A stretch of DNA of 64,000 nt from Solen grandis (Eukaryota > Mollusca > Bivalvia > Adapedonta > Solenidae). The notes under the pieces were generated by a model. The model was not told where the DNA came from, ran no database searches, and was given only the letters and a program-made list of their open reading frames with translations. Both the position numbers and the translations under genes were made by a program. Positions 13,001 to 21,769 of this stretch are shown here, piece by piece. Numbering within the stretch: position 1 is the first letter of the stretch; each line of letters starts with the position of its first letter. Where the stretch lies: positions 61,148,776 through 61,212,775 of the forward strand of contig CM037783.1 of the NCBI GenBank assembly GCA_021229015.1, given 5' to 3'.

Positions 13001-13303
13001 TCGTGTAAAATCTGTATATAATTAAAAAGAAGTATTAAAATTTAATTGGATTATCAAATTAGAAACACCGCCTTAAATCATATTTAATAGTTTATATACA
13101 ACAAAATGAAATTAAAAATAAATGTCTAATATGAATTGATATACATTATTATCCGATATATGTGATAATTGCGTGATTACTAAGAACATCATGGTAGAAA
13201 ATTATTTCCATATTTTTTGTTTTAATTCCTATTTACCTGCAGCGCAGCTCCAAAAACATACACATAAAACTGAAATATTACATATCACCAAGATAAACTT
13301 CAT
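882..13303 (-). CDS. Complete 8-exon gene: signal peptide, lectin-like/WSC-like modules, single-pass membrane protein
   Basis: Assembled by eye from eight minus-strand exons: 13237-13303, 11267-11452, 8861-8973, 8194-8338, 6562-6699, 2112-2273, 1485-1610 and 882-1003. All junctions are GT/AG, phases match at every join, and the total is 1059 nt (353 codons with the stop). Predicted order: signal peptide (residues 1-22), lectin-like half domain (about 23-85), ten-cysteine WSC-like module (about 85-170), second lectin-like unit (about 171-312), membrane span (about 330-349), and a tail of three residues. It should be a cell-surface protein that binds glycans or another extracellular ligand; the ligand is unknown. 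Six of the seven introns are phase 1, as in shuffled extracellular modules. There are N-glycosylation sequons at NCT, NFT and NTT. No canonical AATAAA was seen between the stop and the window edge. The domain names are inference from motif spacing; the exon structure is strong. Confidence 0.82.
1485..1610 (-). CDS. Exon 7: end of second lectin-like segment
   Basis: The acceptor TTATTAAAG|ATA has a weak pyrimidine tract; the donor TTTTAG|GTGAGA is near consensus. Phase 1 both sides, 42 codons. The peptide begins DNTTNECVTL and continues to LILQTDDCTKSHRYLYML. EC(V)...DDC.K...YLY.. matches the C-terminal half of C-type-lectin-like domains, where two cysteines bracket the last strands. The calcium/sugar-binding EPN or QPD tripeptide is missing, so sugar binding by the standard route is unlikely. 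Confidence 0.75.
2112..2273 (-). CDS. Exon 6: second C-type-lectin-like segment
   Basis: The acceptor TTTTCAG|GATC follows a long pyrimidine run; the donor CCG|GTATTG is a weaker GT site. Phase 1 both sides, 54 codons. The peptide has VFLSWPQAFHKCGEKNARLGF, then DYWTSLRRSF. SW..A...C..K.A.L is the classic start of a C-type-lectin-like domain, followed by a YWTS strand. It aligns in position with the SWNEV...FWIA of exon 2, so the two lectin-like units are probably paralogous. Confidence 0.75.
3640..5680 (-). mobile_element. Decayed LINE (non-LTR retrotransposon) in intron 5
   Basis: Reading the minus strand across frameshifts shows the parts in LINE order. An endonuclease fragment contains FCFTETHLD (about 5600-5640). 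A lysine-rich linker reads open for roughly 100 codons (about 5060-5340). A reverse-transcriptase entry block has PVLKKGVTSDICNY (about 4740-4800). The catalytic LFADDT lies at about 4425-4445, then NNGWLLLTPNTKKTGAIL. A C-terminal finger remnant PKCSFGDENETTEHYL lies at about 3675-3725. Many stops and frameshifts make it non-functional. The FTETHLD and KKG..D..NY wording fits the Jockey/CR1 side of LINEs, but the clade is not resolved. It lies in the same orientation as the host gene. Confidence 0.7.
6297..6410. repeat. Poly(A) tract and (GA)n microsatellite
   Basis: A poly(A) run with a few breaks (about 6297-6316) is followed by poly(T); a clean (GA) run spans about 6389-6409. Both lie in intron 5. 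Confidence 0.8.
6562..6699 (-). CDS. Exon 5: threonine-rich linker with start of second lectin-like unit
   Basis: The acceptor CTTTCAAAG|ACC and donor GCAATG|GTATGT are both phase 1; 46 codons. The peptide contains NCVHARATTHLATTLATTFC, then ENFTRWYMCNG. The short Thr/Ala repeat suggests an O-glycosylated stalk, and the ENFT sequon is a possible N-glycan site. FCYE..TRWYMCN could be the first strands of the second lectin-like unit. No specific domain is recognised. Confidence 0.75.
7436..7960 (-). mobile_element. Mariner-type transposase remnant in intron 4
   Basis: On the minus strand, across two or three frameshifts, the reading gives YYVKNAKKSLRG, then GHLLIHGNASAHMSNVEQQ (about 7650-7705), then FFLSKLKNDMLFKRF. 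This is the end of a mariner transposase: the second catalytic aspartate block normally reads 'hDNApaH' and is followed by 'DfflFpkLK' carrying the third acidic residue. Here the catalytic D is replaced by G (HGNA), so the copy is dead. At 7436-7462 the flank ACGAGGAGCATTAAGAATAC resembles the TACGAGG start of mariner inverted repeats and marks one end. The N-terminal half was not found. Confidence 0.6.
8194..8338 (-). CDS. Exon 4: second half of WSC-like cysteine module
   Basis: The acceptor CTTATAG|GACG is phase 0; the donor TTCAGAG|GTACGT is phase 1. The peptide begins DEICRCVD and ends NDWCGGKGEFVSVY. The C-x-C pair, the two middle cysteines and the terminal CGG...SVY are the signature of WSC domains (polycystin-1 and yeast Wsc stress sensors), which bind carbohydrate. 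Six cysteines here plus four in exon 3 give an even set for disulphides. This is the best family match in the gene. Confidence 0.82.
8861..8973 (-). CDS. Exon 3: first half of WSC-like cysteine module
   Basis: The acceptor ACAAG|GTTG is entered in phase 1; the donor CTGCAG|GTAAAC leaves in phase 0. Four cysteines fall in the pattern C-RWLGSP-NC...SIADCFQDC. The IADCFQDC..YPVY..LQ segment matches the helix and first strand of WSC domains, where a conserved 'sxxxCxxxCxxxgyxxxglq' run precedes the CxC motif. It is the only phase-0 junction in the gene, so exons 3 and 4 form one module split internally. Confidence 0.8.
9089..9112. repeat. (AT)n microsatellite
   Basis: About 12 uninterrupted AT dinucleotides in intron 2. 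Confidence 0.9.
10430..11110 (-). mobile_element. Decayed DDE transposase in intron 2
   Basis: On the minus strand, across frameshifts, the transposase order is readable: LSVTQHLKHTDVNSRLDFAK (about 11045-11100), LNEPLNNHYCRVCDTEKP, ITLWAAV, GIFGHFVFEF, TVNLEKYQNL, LDGATPHTA (about 10730-10755), FLRLNLDERLNSFKTKRV, and a C-terminal QLEVVILKMGRLIEHLI near 10440-10480. This is the 'N..W..ENP...VTVWcg...GIIGPfFFe...VN.e.Y...QDGAtpHtA' layout of insect-type Tc1/mariner relatives. The first aspartate of the QDGA block is kept. About 220 codons are represented; terminal repeats were not identified. The GC content is slightly higher than the surrounding intron. Confidence 0.65.
11267..11452 (-). CDS. 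Exon 2: first C-type-lectin-like segment
   Basis: The acceptor is TTTATTCAG|GAC and the donor GGAAG|GTATCA; phase 1 in and out, 62 codons without a stop. The peptide has a SWNEVTNLG stretch followed later by EEFWIAATAT and ends FVSWEG. The SW..V/A...G helix and the FWI..A strand resemble the first half of a C-type-lectin-like fold, but the disulphide cysteines of a canonical domain are absent. Joined to exon 3 it reads VSWEG-CARWLG, running directly into the cysteine module. Confidence 0.78.
12690..12975. repeat. About 103-bp tandem repeat, three degenerate units
   Basis: The block GAATATTGAAATGTGTATTG ... CATATTTA(A/G)AGATTATT ... GTAAATCAAATATTT recurs at about 12745, 12850 and 12945 in intron 1. 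Units are diverged; no coding potential. Confidence 0.65.
13237..13303 (-). CDS. Exon 1: start codon and signal peptide
   Basis: The ATG is the reverse complement of 13301-13303. It opens 22 codons with a lysine at position 2, a long hydrophobic core (FILVICNISVLCVCFW) and a small-residue end (SCAAG), typical of a cleaved secretory signal. The exon closes at a GCAG|GTAAAT donor in phase 1, matching exon 2. The next 100 bases upstream are AT-rich, with a CCAAT-like site close to the ATG (about 13326-13333). No TATA box or upstream non-coding exon could be identified. Confidence 0.8.
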
Positions 13304-14178
13304 CTTTTCCTTTAAACGAAAGTTTCATTGGTCAAATTAATCTCTTTGATTTCGCTGCATCCATGCAAAATATTCAGTTTCTAATGACAAAAGATAATTA
13401 TTATTTTATTTCCTTTTTTTTATCAAAGGATGAACAACTGATAGAGTGTTTAATTACATACGCCATGAGTCAATATATACATTTGAAAACAAGTCAACAA
13501 TAACACAAGTAACTTCTACACATCCGATCATTTTAATTGTTTGACTTCCTGTCAGATGTATTGAAAATGTGTTTAATTAACAATTGTTAATAATTAGCCA
13601 CTTTTGTCATACACCATAATACTCGTGCTGGGAAATGTATGAAGGAAATCAAGTAAGGTAAAGAGGACATTGCTGAGTTTTAGTAAGATCGCATTCCATT
13701 CCACTCTTTAAAAGGTCACCAGATATTTATGAATAGGAATATATAATTTTATTGTGATTAAATGCAACATTAAAACTCCGGGCACATTAAGATTAGCCTC
13801 GTGTTGACGAAACTGTTTCAAAGGTAGACAAAGAAAGAAAAAATAGAAAGCGAGAAAAAGAACAAAAGGAAAAAATATGGAAAAAGAACTAAACTTATGC
13901 ACCTTCTTTAATTGGTAATTAAACTCCCTTAAATGTATACGAAATAATATTAGAAGGTTACAAATGTAATCATTTGTGATAATAATTTAGTTTTGAACTA
14001 AGATCCGTAAGGTCATAAATATTTTGGAGGGAAAAATATTCCAAGTTCTTCCCAAAATGCCTTTCTTATCAGATTTTGCCTATTTAATTATTCTGACCAT
14101 GTGACAGATAACAGTCCAAAGGTGTCCTACAATTATTTGTTAACCATACAACGGCACATGCATTTTGTACAGCTTCAA

Positions 14179-14237
<59 letters not shown>

Positions 14238-14970
14238 ATATTAAGCTAGGCAGAATAAAGCGCATTATATTTGCGTGCTTTTTATTCTGTTTGAATAAGA
14301 TATCAATCCTGGTTATTTAAAATGGCGTTGTTGTGAACTCTGTTGTGAACGGTACAGAGAAAATATGTTCTAGTGAATTCACAAATATACGAAAACCTGC
14401 GGTGCTTATCTGAAATAACATGTTCAAAACTAAAATACTCCGAAGCTCGAATGAAATTTTTTTTTGTTGTTGTCATTTTTATCCAACGCAAGTTTGCAAT
14501 CCTCTGAATCATTCGATAAATAGCAAGCAAGTGATTTGTTTTGATTTCACTCGACGATTGAAAGAAAAACTTCCTAAGATTTAAAAAGCTAGACGCTCGG
14601 CTTTAACAGGTGATGGTTATTAAACACTTTCGAATTAATAACAATTGTTGAAATACAATAACAGACGTTCAGTATTATTTTCTTTTTTTCTTGGTATGAC
14701 TTATAAAATATTAAGACGTGTGGAAAAAAAGACTAAAAAATTCGTCAAACTAGATAGAAAGAAACATTACTTAGTAGGTCGGAAGTACCATTGTTTTTAT
14801 GGAACAATGGTTTGAAGTAAAGTGGTTTGAGTGTGCATTCATTACAATACTGTATCTGAGGTGACAAATATTATTGTGGCCATTCTTGTTGCTTGCGGCA
14901 AAAAGACAATGAGTGTAAACTGTGGGTGAATTCTTTTAATATGGACTATTGTCTTTTTTTTTTGTTATTG

Positions 14971-15001
<31 letters not shown>

Positions 15002-15253
15002 TAATACTTATCCTTTAATGTTTTATTTAAAATAATTTATTTTTAATTATTGCTTCAAAGCTCTTTAAATAAAGTTCCAGGATTGACAGCTGAAGAAGTG
15101 CATATGTTATGAATATCTTGATGAGTCACGTAGTTATAACGATACAGACAATAAAAAGCCTATGCTTTTAAAGACTGTTGTGCTCTTTCGCCAAGACAAT
15201 CGTAATTGAATGTTCAGTATTGTTTCAAACGTTTCCGTCACTCTCAGTACTTT
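13304..15253. other. Upstream flank of the membrane-protein gene, low-complexity tracts
   Basis: This region should hold the promoter of the minus-strand gene, but I cannot place a TATA box or initiator. It includes an (AT)n tract at about 14184-14240 and a long poly(T) at about 14969-14994. No open frame here reads like a protein. Confidence 0.5.
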
Positions 15254-15485
15254 CAAATTACTGTAAGGGGGCCGCCGTGACCGAGCGGTTATAGTCGTGG
15301 GCTACAGATCTCTCAGCCCCTCACCGCTGTGGGTTCGAATCCCGGTAGGGACTTCGGATTTTTCATGTGAGGAAGCCTTACAGCTGGCTTGCGGTAGGTC
15401 GGTGGTTCTACTCGGGTATATGATTGAAATACTATCGCAGCGACGGTAAACCCCAATACAACAACAACAACAAATTACTGTTAAG
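15254..15485 (+). mobile_element. tRNA-derived SINE with 14-bp target-site duplication
   Basis: The head is tRNA-like: A box TGACCGAGCGGTTATAG (about 15278-15294) and B box GGGTTCGAATCC (about 15332-15343), as needed for RNA polymerase III. A conserved molluscan SINE body follows (CATGTGAGGAAGCC, GGTCGGTGGTTCTAC, GACGGTAAACCCCAAT) and an (ACA)n tail. It is flanked by CAAATTACTGTAAG (15254-15267) and CAAATTACTGTTAAG (15471-15485), a near-perfect target-site duplication with one added T. The body is shorter than related copies, suggesting an internal deletion. Confidence 0.85.
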
Positions 15486-16003
15486 ATTTTACCTGTATAC
15501 CTACGCCACAGGTGTATGATATTATTGTGTAGACGTGCACACTAGTGCATGTGAGTGGTCATTCTGAGCTCGACATCAGTGGTCGCACTTTTTTTTCATC
15601 CCGAGATATTAACATGAAAATATAGAGTTTTGAAGACTTACATTACGAAGTACATTTTTGGCTATTGGAGACTGATTTCTTTACAATCAATTAGAGTTAT
15701 GTCCTGTGATTTAATGGTGTTATGATAGTATTTGACATTGTTTGTTAAGGAATTATTTCGTTTATTTCATGAATGATGTTATGTTTGATATTACTTAGGA
15801 TCACGAGTCCTTGAATATACAGTATAGTGTCATGACTAAACCATTATTAGTACTTCCAAGTACGAATCAGTACGATGAGATTTGACGATATTTTTTTTGC
15901 TAATGTAAATGATGATAAAAGCTCAGAAACCAATCATGTTAGTTGCCACAATGATGATATTATATTGAATTATATTTGTAGCTTATAATAGTGGTTAGTT
16001 CAG

Positions 16004-16282
16004 ATGGCTCTCCCTCAACAAACGTCGCAAGGAAATGTAACTCCTGACGATCCTTCCCAACATACAGCCAGTTTGTACTCATATGCCTCAGGTACGATGG
16101 GCAATGACCAACATCACAACATGTACGACACAAGCCGCAACGTTTTCGGTTCTGAATACGAACGTACCATAACATACCAGCAGGTTGCCACAGTCAGCCT
16201 TCAATCATACAATATGTATGGTATGGACAGCCCAACTGAATTAAAGAAACCATCATCAAGAATCATCTCACTTGTAACTTAG
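16004..16282 (+). CDS. Orphan exon candidate, tyrosine-rich tail
   Basis: An open frame of 92 codons preceded by TAGTTCAG, which could be a splice acceptor, and ended by TAA. Its base composition is richer in G+C than the neighbouring sequence, and its codons look real. The peptide is rich in Y, S, T, Q and N. It includes EYERTITYQQVATV, in which ITYQQV fits the inhibitory tyrosine motif (I/V)xYxx(I/V), plus further tyrosines (SLYSYA, SYNMYG). There is no hydrophobic span. It could be the last exon, a cytoplasmic tail, of a receptor whose other exons are lost or displaced by the LINE downstream, or a pseudo-exon. No homologue is recognised. Confidence 0.4.
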   Translation: MALPQQTSQGNVTPDDPSQHTASLYSYASGTMGNDQHHNMYDTSRNVFGSEYERTITYQQVATVSLQSYNMYGMDSPTELKKPSSRIISLVT

Positions 16283-16902
16283 GGAGTCAATTTTCCCTCA
16301 TATAGTTTGTTATGCATGCTTTACATAAATAGCATTTTCTAATTTATTTGTGAAATAACTGCTATAAACTCGGAACGTATTCTTGTGTGGAGCACAATAT
16401 ATTCATTTGATAATTTAAAATGATTCACGCCTGCCTGATATACTGTTTCAGGTCAATTCAACAATAAGATGCTACATTATCACAGAGGCATCCAGATCTT
16501 TAGGGAGCAAAGATTTAATTTCTAAAAAACACATACACATGCAATTGCTATTAGGAATATATGATTAATATATTGGGCATTTTGGCAGACCCCATAGATA
16601 TCATTAGATATTTGGTTGATTGGTGTGTAGTTTATGTTACATGTCTGTTTTTTTGTATATGATGATTGGATGTTGTTACTTTTATTTTGTGCGTACGAGA
16701 AATAAGTCTTATTCTTATTTGTTGCAAGATTATCTTAGAAGATGGAGCTTATAACGAAACTTTCGACACTATACAATACAGTTCAACAGTAACCGTGGAG
16801 GGAGCTATTACTTCGCCTACAAATCACATTACTCAGAAGAAAAAAAGAAAACCAAACATTAACAACAAATCTTGATTCAGTCGCAAATCAAATGAACTTT
16901 TA

Positions 16903-17718
16903 ATGAATCAAGTAACTGACCTCAGGTGTAGATTGCTTCAAAATAACCTTATATTCACTGGCATCAGCACAGAATCCAAAAGAATGGAAAATGGTTCACT
17001 TATTCCTGAGAATTGTGAAGAAAGACTGAGAAAATTCATCCAAAACCAAATCCAAGATGATCCAGAACTAAACACAAACAACATTGACCTAAATAACATA
17101 AAATTTACAAAGGTACACCGAATTGGAGGCCCTAACAGAAGTTCTAGAGCCATAGTAGCCACTTTCCAAACATTTAACGACCGTGAAATCATACGGGAGG
17201 CAGGGGTTAAATTCAATATGAGGAAAACAAACCAGTACATAAATGAACATTATCCATCTGATGCTGAACAAAAGAGACGACAGCTTTACCCTGTTATGCG
17301 TATTTTGAAGAGACAGGGTCATAGATGCACCCTTATATCAGATCGATTATACGTAAATGGACAGTTCTATGATGTGAACAAAAACACTTTACACACAAGA
17401 CAACATTCAAATGTACAGAATTAAAACCATGGATTTTCATCACATGACAATCAGGACAGAGGACGAACACGATATAGGGAGAATGTGAGAGAGCATCTGA
17501 ATTTTTCAACTCCTAACAGATATGGACCTTTAAGGGAACGTAGTCACAGCCAGCAAAACAAACCCAAAGCTTCTCCCTTAGAGGATACGACAGCGAAACG
17601 GTTGTGTGAGAGTCAAAGTGACAACATTTTGGAAACCACGGTCGAACCTCAGTATCCTAACCCAGACGATAACAGTTCAACACAGACTGGGCACGTGGAA
17701 AACGAGATGAATATGTAG
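16903..17718 (+). pseudogene. LINE ORF1 protein (RNA-binding), one in-frame stop
   Basis: The reading runs from MNQVTDLRCRLLQNNLIFTG to TAA at 17422-17424, then continues in the same frame to TAG at 17716-17718. The block LRCR.LQNNLIFTGI...FTKVHRIG....AIVATFQTFNDRE is the RRM-like core of L1-type ORF1 proteins, which coat element RNA. Upstream in frame, KKKRKPNINNKS with a stop at 16873 precedes it, so the original start was further 5'. The tail after the first stop is hydrophilic with basic and acidic patches. Confidence 0.75.
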
Positions 17719-17769
17719 GACAGAAAGGGAGAATGCTCTGACATTAATCACCAAAGGGACTGTACTACC

Positions 17770-18861
17770 AATGGGAGCATAAATAAACTACATTTTTTAT
17801 CACTGAATGTTTGTGGTTTAAAGTCAAAATTATACAATAAAGATTTTTTAGATTATCTTGATAATTTCGATATCATAGGTCTACAGGAAACAAAAATCGA
17901 TTCTTTGGACACAATTAATATAGAGGGATTTTCAATATTTTTTAAACACAGAAAACAGTATGCTAAAAGAAAGTCAGCTGTAGCTATAAAAATTTCTATA
18001 TCCAAATTTGTAGAAATAATTGATACTGATTCAAAATTAGTGCTGTGGTTTACTTTTAACAATCCGTTTTCTAAATTGCGTAATGTTGCCTTTGGGGTTG
18101 TTTATATTCCACCCGAAAACTCTATTTATGCTGTAAATGATCCTTTCTTAGAATTGAATACAGAGTTCGAATTTATTTCTAAAAAATACACAAATGTTTG
18201 CATTTTTGGTGATTTTAACTCTCGTGTCAAAAATTGTAAAGACTTTGTTGAGGTATATTTTGAATTGTACAATGAACTGAATATGACAGATATTTATGAT
18301 GAGTATATCACAGAATTATGTAAATTTGAAAATACAAATGTTAATGTTGAAAGGAAAAGTACTGATAATACTGTGAACACCTATGGAAATAAATTGTTGA
18401 AGCTTTTACGAAGAAATAACTTGTATATTTTAAATGGTAGAACAGTTGGTGATCTTCATGGTAAATGTACTTATAGGGATATCAGTGTAATAGATTATTA
18501 TATATCATCTTTGGGGTTTCTGGAAGCTGTTGATTCATTATTAGTTGATGATTTCTGCCCACTTTTATCAGACGGACATAGTCCGGTATTACTCACAATT
18601 AAAACCAAACATCAAAATATAGAACATACAATAGAAGGCCCCACTCACCAAAATGACATTAAATTATGGGACAAAACAAAGGTAACGGTATTTAAAGATA
18701 ATATTGATGCAATACAAATTGAGTATGTTAATTCTAAGATTGATGAATTGTCCAATAATACTGATGTAGCATATTGTGACATTAATGAAATAACTGAAGA
18801 TTTGACAAACATTTTTACAAAAAGTGCAGAAAAAACGTTTGGTAGAAACGAAACAAAATAA
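17770..18861 (+). pseudogene. LINE ORF2, endonuclease domain
   Basis: Open from LHFLSLNVCGLKSK (about 17787) to a TAA at 18859. Landmarks of the exonuclease-endonuclease-phosphatase fold: LNVCGLKSK (asparagine strand), GLQETKI (catalytic glutamate, about 17880), FGDFNSRV (D-x-N, about 18208) and SDGHSPVLL (terminal S-D-H, with one G inserted, about 18570). This domain nicks target DNA to start reverse transcription. No ATG lies between the preceding TAG and the first conserved strand. After 18861 the frame continues sensibly (RHVWYSNECNLARRKFHKAK), so that stop is a point mutation. Confidence 0.85.
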
Positions 18862-19179
18862 TTACATAACACAAAGAGACATGTATGGTACTCAAATGAA
18901 TGTAATTTAGCAAGACGCAAATTTCATAAGGCAAAATATAAATTCAAGATACATAAGAATAAAAAAATAAAAAAAAAAAATTAAAATTTGGGAAAACAGA
19001 CCAAAAATCATACTGGCGAATATTAAATGGTAAAAATTGTAACGAAATACAAGCATCATTAAACGATCTTTTTTGGCCACTTTAAAAATATAAATGAAAA
19101 CACCGATGATTCGGATTGCGAAAATACCCCCATAAACACAGAAAATATAGAACATATTAATGAAACATTAAATGCACCA

Positions 19180-20470
19180 ATAACACTTAAAGAGGTCCAT
19201 GACACAGTTAAAAGTTTAAAGAATGGAAAGGCAAGTGGTATAGACAAGATATTAAACGAACATATAAAACAGACATTGACGCTTTTTGATCAGACATATG
19301 TTAAGTTATTTAATCTAGTTTTAAAGACAGGTCTTGTGCTAGAAACGTGGACAAAAGGTATAATACAACCAATTTTTAAAAATAAAGGAGATCATAAACT
19401 CGCTGAAAACTATAGACCAATTACTTTACTAAGCTGTCTAGGTAAATTATTTACAGCAATATGTAATAAACGTTTACAAGAAGTTGTTATAACTGAAGAT
19501 TTGATGAGCGAATTCCAATCAGGGTTCCGTGTATCTCATTCAACAGTTGACAATATGTTCGTCCTATATTCATTGTTCGAAATGGTGAAATATAAAAAGA
19601 AGAAATTATTTTGTGCCTTCATTGACCTTAAAGCTGATTTTGATACTGTTTGGCGCAATGGCCTCTGGGCAAAATTAATTGAATACAAAATAGGGGGGAA
19701 ATTTTTAACTGTTATTAAAAATATGTATAAGTCAATTAAGTCCTGCATCAGAGCAAATGGTAATTTTTCAGAATATTTCTCTAGTAATATTGGTGTCAGG
19801 CAAGGCGAGAATCTTTCACCTATTTTATTTTCCCTATATTTAAATGACCTGTATAATTTTTTCGTAGACAAGGGAGCTAACGGAATAGATTTTAGTGATG
19901 AACAGTTATCTATATACCTGAAACTTTATAAACTACTATACGCAGATGATACAGTCATAGTTAGCGAATCTGCAGAAGATCTCCAAAAAAGTCTTAATAT
20001 TTATTTTGATTATTGTGAAACTTGGAAGTAAAAAATTAACATTGAGAAAACGAAAATATTAGTATTCTCATCAAGAAGAAATACGACATATAATTTTAAA
20101 TATAATAATCGTTCTATTGAAATTGTTTAAGTATATAAATACTTAGGTATATACCTTAACAGTTCTGGTTCTTTTAAAAACACAAAGAAATATATTTCTA
20201 ATCAAGCAACAAGGGCAATGTATAGCTTGATTAAAAAATCTAAACATCTCTGTCTACCTGTAAACATGCAAATTGACCTATTTGATAAATTAGTAAAGCC
20301 AATATTACTTTATGGATGTGAAATATGGGGTATGGGAAATAATGAGATAATAGAAAGAGTTCAATTAAAATTTCTAAAGTACATATTATCATTTAAAGAG
20401 TCGACCCCAACAGCTATGGTATATGGTGAAACAGGTGTATTTCCAATCCAAATTGATATTAGAAACTAGA
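19180..20470 (+). pseudogene. LINE ORF2, reverse transcriptase domain
   Basis: The blocks occur in order: LKNGKASGIDKI (about 19215), IIQPIFKNKGDHKLAENYRP (about 19360), AFIDLKADFDTVW (first catalytic D, about 19615), IGVRQGENLSPILFSLYLND (about 19790) and LLYADDTVIV (catalytic DD, about 19935). The stop at 20029 replaces a codon inside WK-KIN. It then continues YKYLGIYLN and PILLYGCEIWGMG...ERVQLKFLKYIL, the thumb/connection of this LINE group. The catalytic residues are intact; stops and a frameshift near 20460 inactivate it. Confidence 0.88.
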
Positions 20471-20859
20471 ATTATGAAATATTGGGCAAACCTAGTCAAA
20501 CCTTCTATTCCAAAACTCGCCACAAAAGTATATATGCTAACCCTAAATAAATATAATAATGCCACAAAAACATTAAATGATATTAATAATTTCAAATGGT
20601 TACAAAATGTAAAATATATATTGATTAAAACTGGATTTAATGGAATTTGGTTAACTCAAGAATTTGCAAATAGTAAATGGTTAGTATACTCTGTCAAACA
20701 AAAACTAAAGGTATTTCTATAAATGACTGGTATAGTACAATTAGTTCATGTAATGGCTGTAGATTTTACACGTAAGTTAAGACTAAATTTGAGATGGAAA
20801 ATTACTTAAAAAAAAACGTATGATTTAAATATAAAAAGTTACGCAAAATCATAAATTAC

Positions 20860-21116
20860 CCTGTGAAACAGGCAGATGGAATAATATGCCATATGAAAAT
20901 AGAACATGTGCTAAATGTAATCTTACAATAGGAGATGAATACCATTATATTATTGAATGCCCTGAGTTCTTAGAAAAACGTAAACAATATTTGAATAAAT
21001 ATTTCTATACTAGACCAAGTTTTGTTAAGTTTATAAGTTTAATGAATACAACGAATGCTCAACAATTTAGAAAACTAACACTTTTTGTAAAACATATATT
21101 AGCAGCTACAAATTAA
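20860..21116 (+). pseudogene. LINE ORF2, C-terminal zinc-finger region
   Basis: The reading begins at NHKLPCETGRWNNMPYENRT and contains CAKCNLTIGDEYHYIIEC, a C-x2-C-x8-H-x4-C metal site found at the end of many LINE ORF2 proteins. It ends FVKHILAATN with TAA at 21114. It is separated from the RT by a decayed stretch (about 20720-20860). Confidence 0.8.
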
Positions 21117-21645
21117 TATTGTTTCCATAAAATTATTATTAGTTTTTAATCGTATTTATGTTTAATAATAGGACAGTTTAATGAGAGTTCTCCCTCATTC
21201 TTAAACTTTCAACAACATATTTTCTTTACCTGATTATTTCATTACCATCAAAATTACTTACCTTGTATATGTATGTATGCATGTATGCCTCGTTCGATAT
21301 ATTGATTATGTATTACCTCATGTTTACAATTGTATATTGTACTGAGAGTATCAATAAAATCTAAAATCTAAGAAAACGTAACCAAACTGGTTTACTACCT
21401 ATTATCGAAATCATTCTGCGGGTGTAATTGATTGATAAACGGGTAATTTTGATTGACATGAGGCGATAGACCATTTTACTAGAGGATTAAATCGACCAAT
21501 CAGTGACTGAGTAAATATCTCAAATGTATGTTTATTTCCCATAGAACAACGTGTAGAATTTAACACCAGCATATAGATTGGGTGTTCGGGAGGTACTTGT
21601 TTATTTACGTAGGTTTACGTCTCATTTCGGTGTGAAATGCTTATT

Positions 21646-21745
21646 NNNNNNNNNNNNNNNNNNNNNNNNNNNNNNNNNNNNNNNNNNNNNNNNNNNNNNN
21701 NNNNNNNNNNNNNNNNNNNNNNNNNNNNNNNNNNNNNNNNNNNNN
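21646..21745. other. Assembly gap of 100 N
   Basis: Exactly 100 unknown bases, the conventional placeholder for a join of unknown size. Sequence quality changes markedly to the right of it. Confidence 0.99.
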
Positions 21746-21769
21746 TCCGTCTGTCCGTCCCTCTGTAAA

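Larger units (their letters stand above)
16740..21375 (+). mobile_element. Nearly full-length LINE (non-LTR retrotransposon), inactivated
   Basis: Contains, in order, an ORF1-like protein (about 16740-17718), an apurinic-type endonuclease (17770-18861), a reverse transcriptase (about 19180-20470) and a C-terminal zinc finger (about 20880-21115). It ends near AATAAAATCTAAAATCTAAG (21353-21372), a polyadenylation signal running into a short tail repeat. ORF1 and ORF2 share one frame, interrupted by stops at 17422, 17716, 18859 and 20029, with frameshifts near 18980-19270 and 20460. Catalytic motifs remain readable, so decay is recent to moderate. The 5' end is not delimited; the frame is open from about 16666. 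Confidence 0.88.

Noticed and set aside
15268..15350. A functional tRNA gene
   Set aside because: A and B boxes are present, but the acceptor stem does not close, and a SINE body, tail and target-site duplication follow.
16938..17322. Minus-strand open frames of 100 and 77 codons
   Set aside because: They are shadows of the LINE ORF1 on the plus strand.
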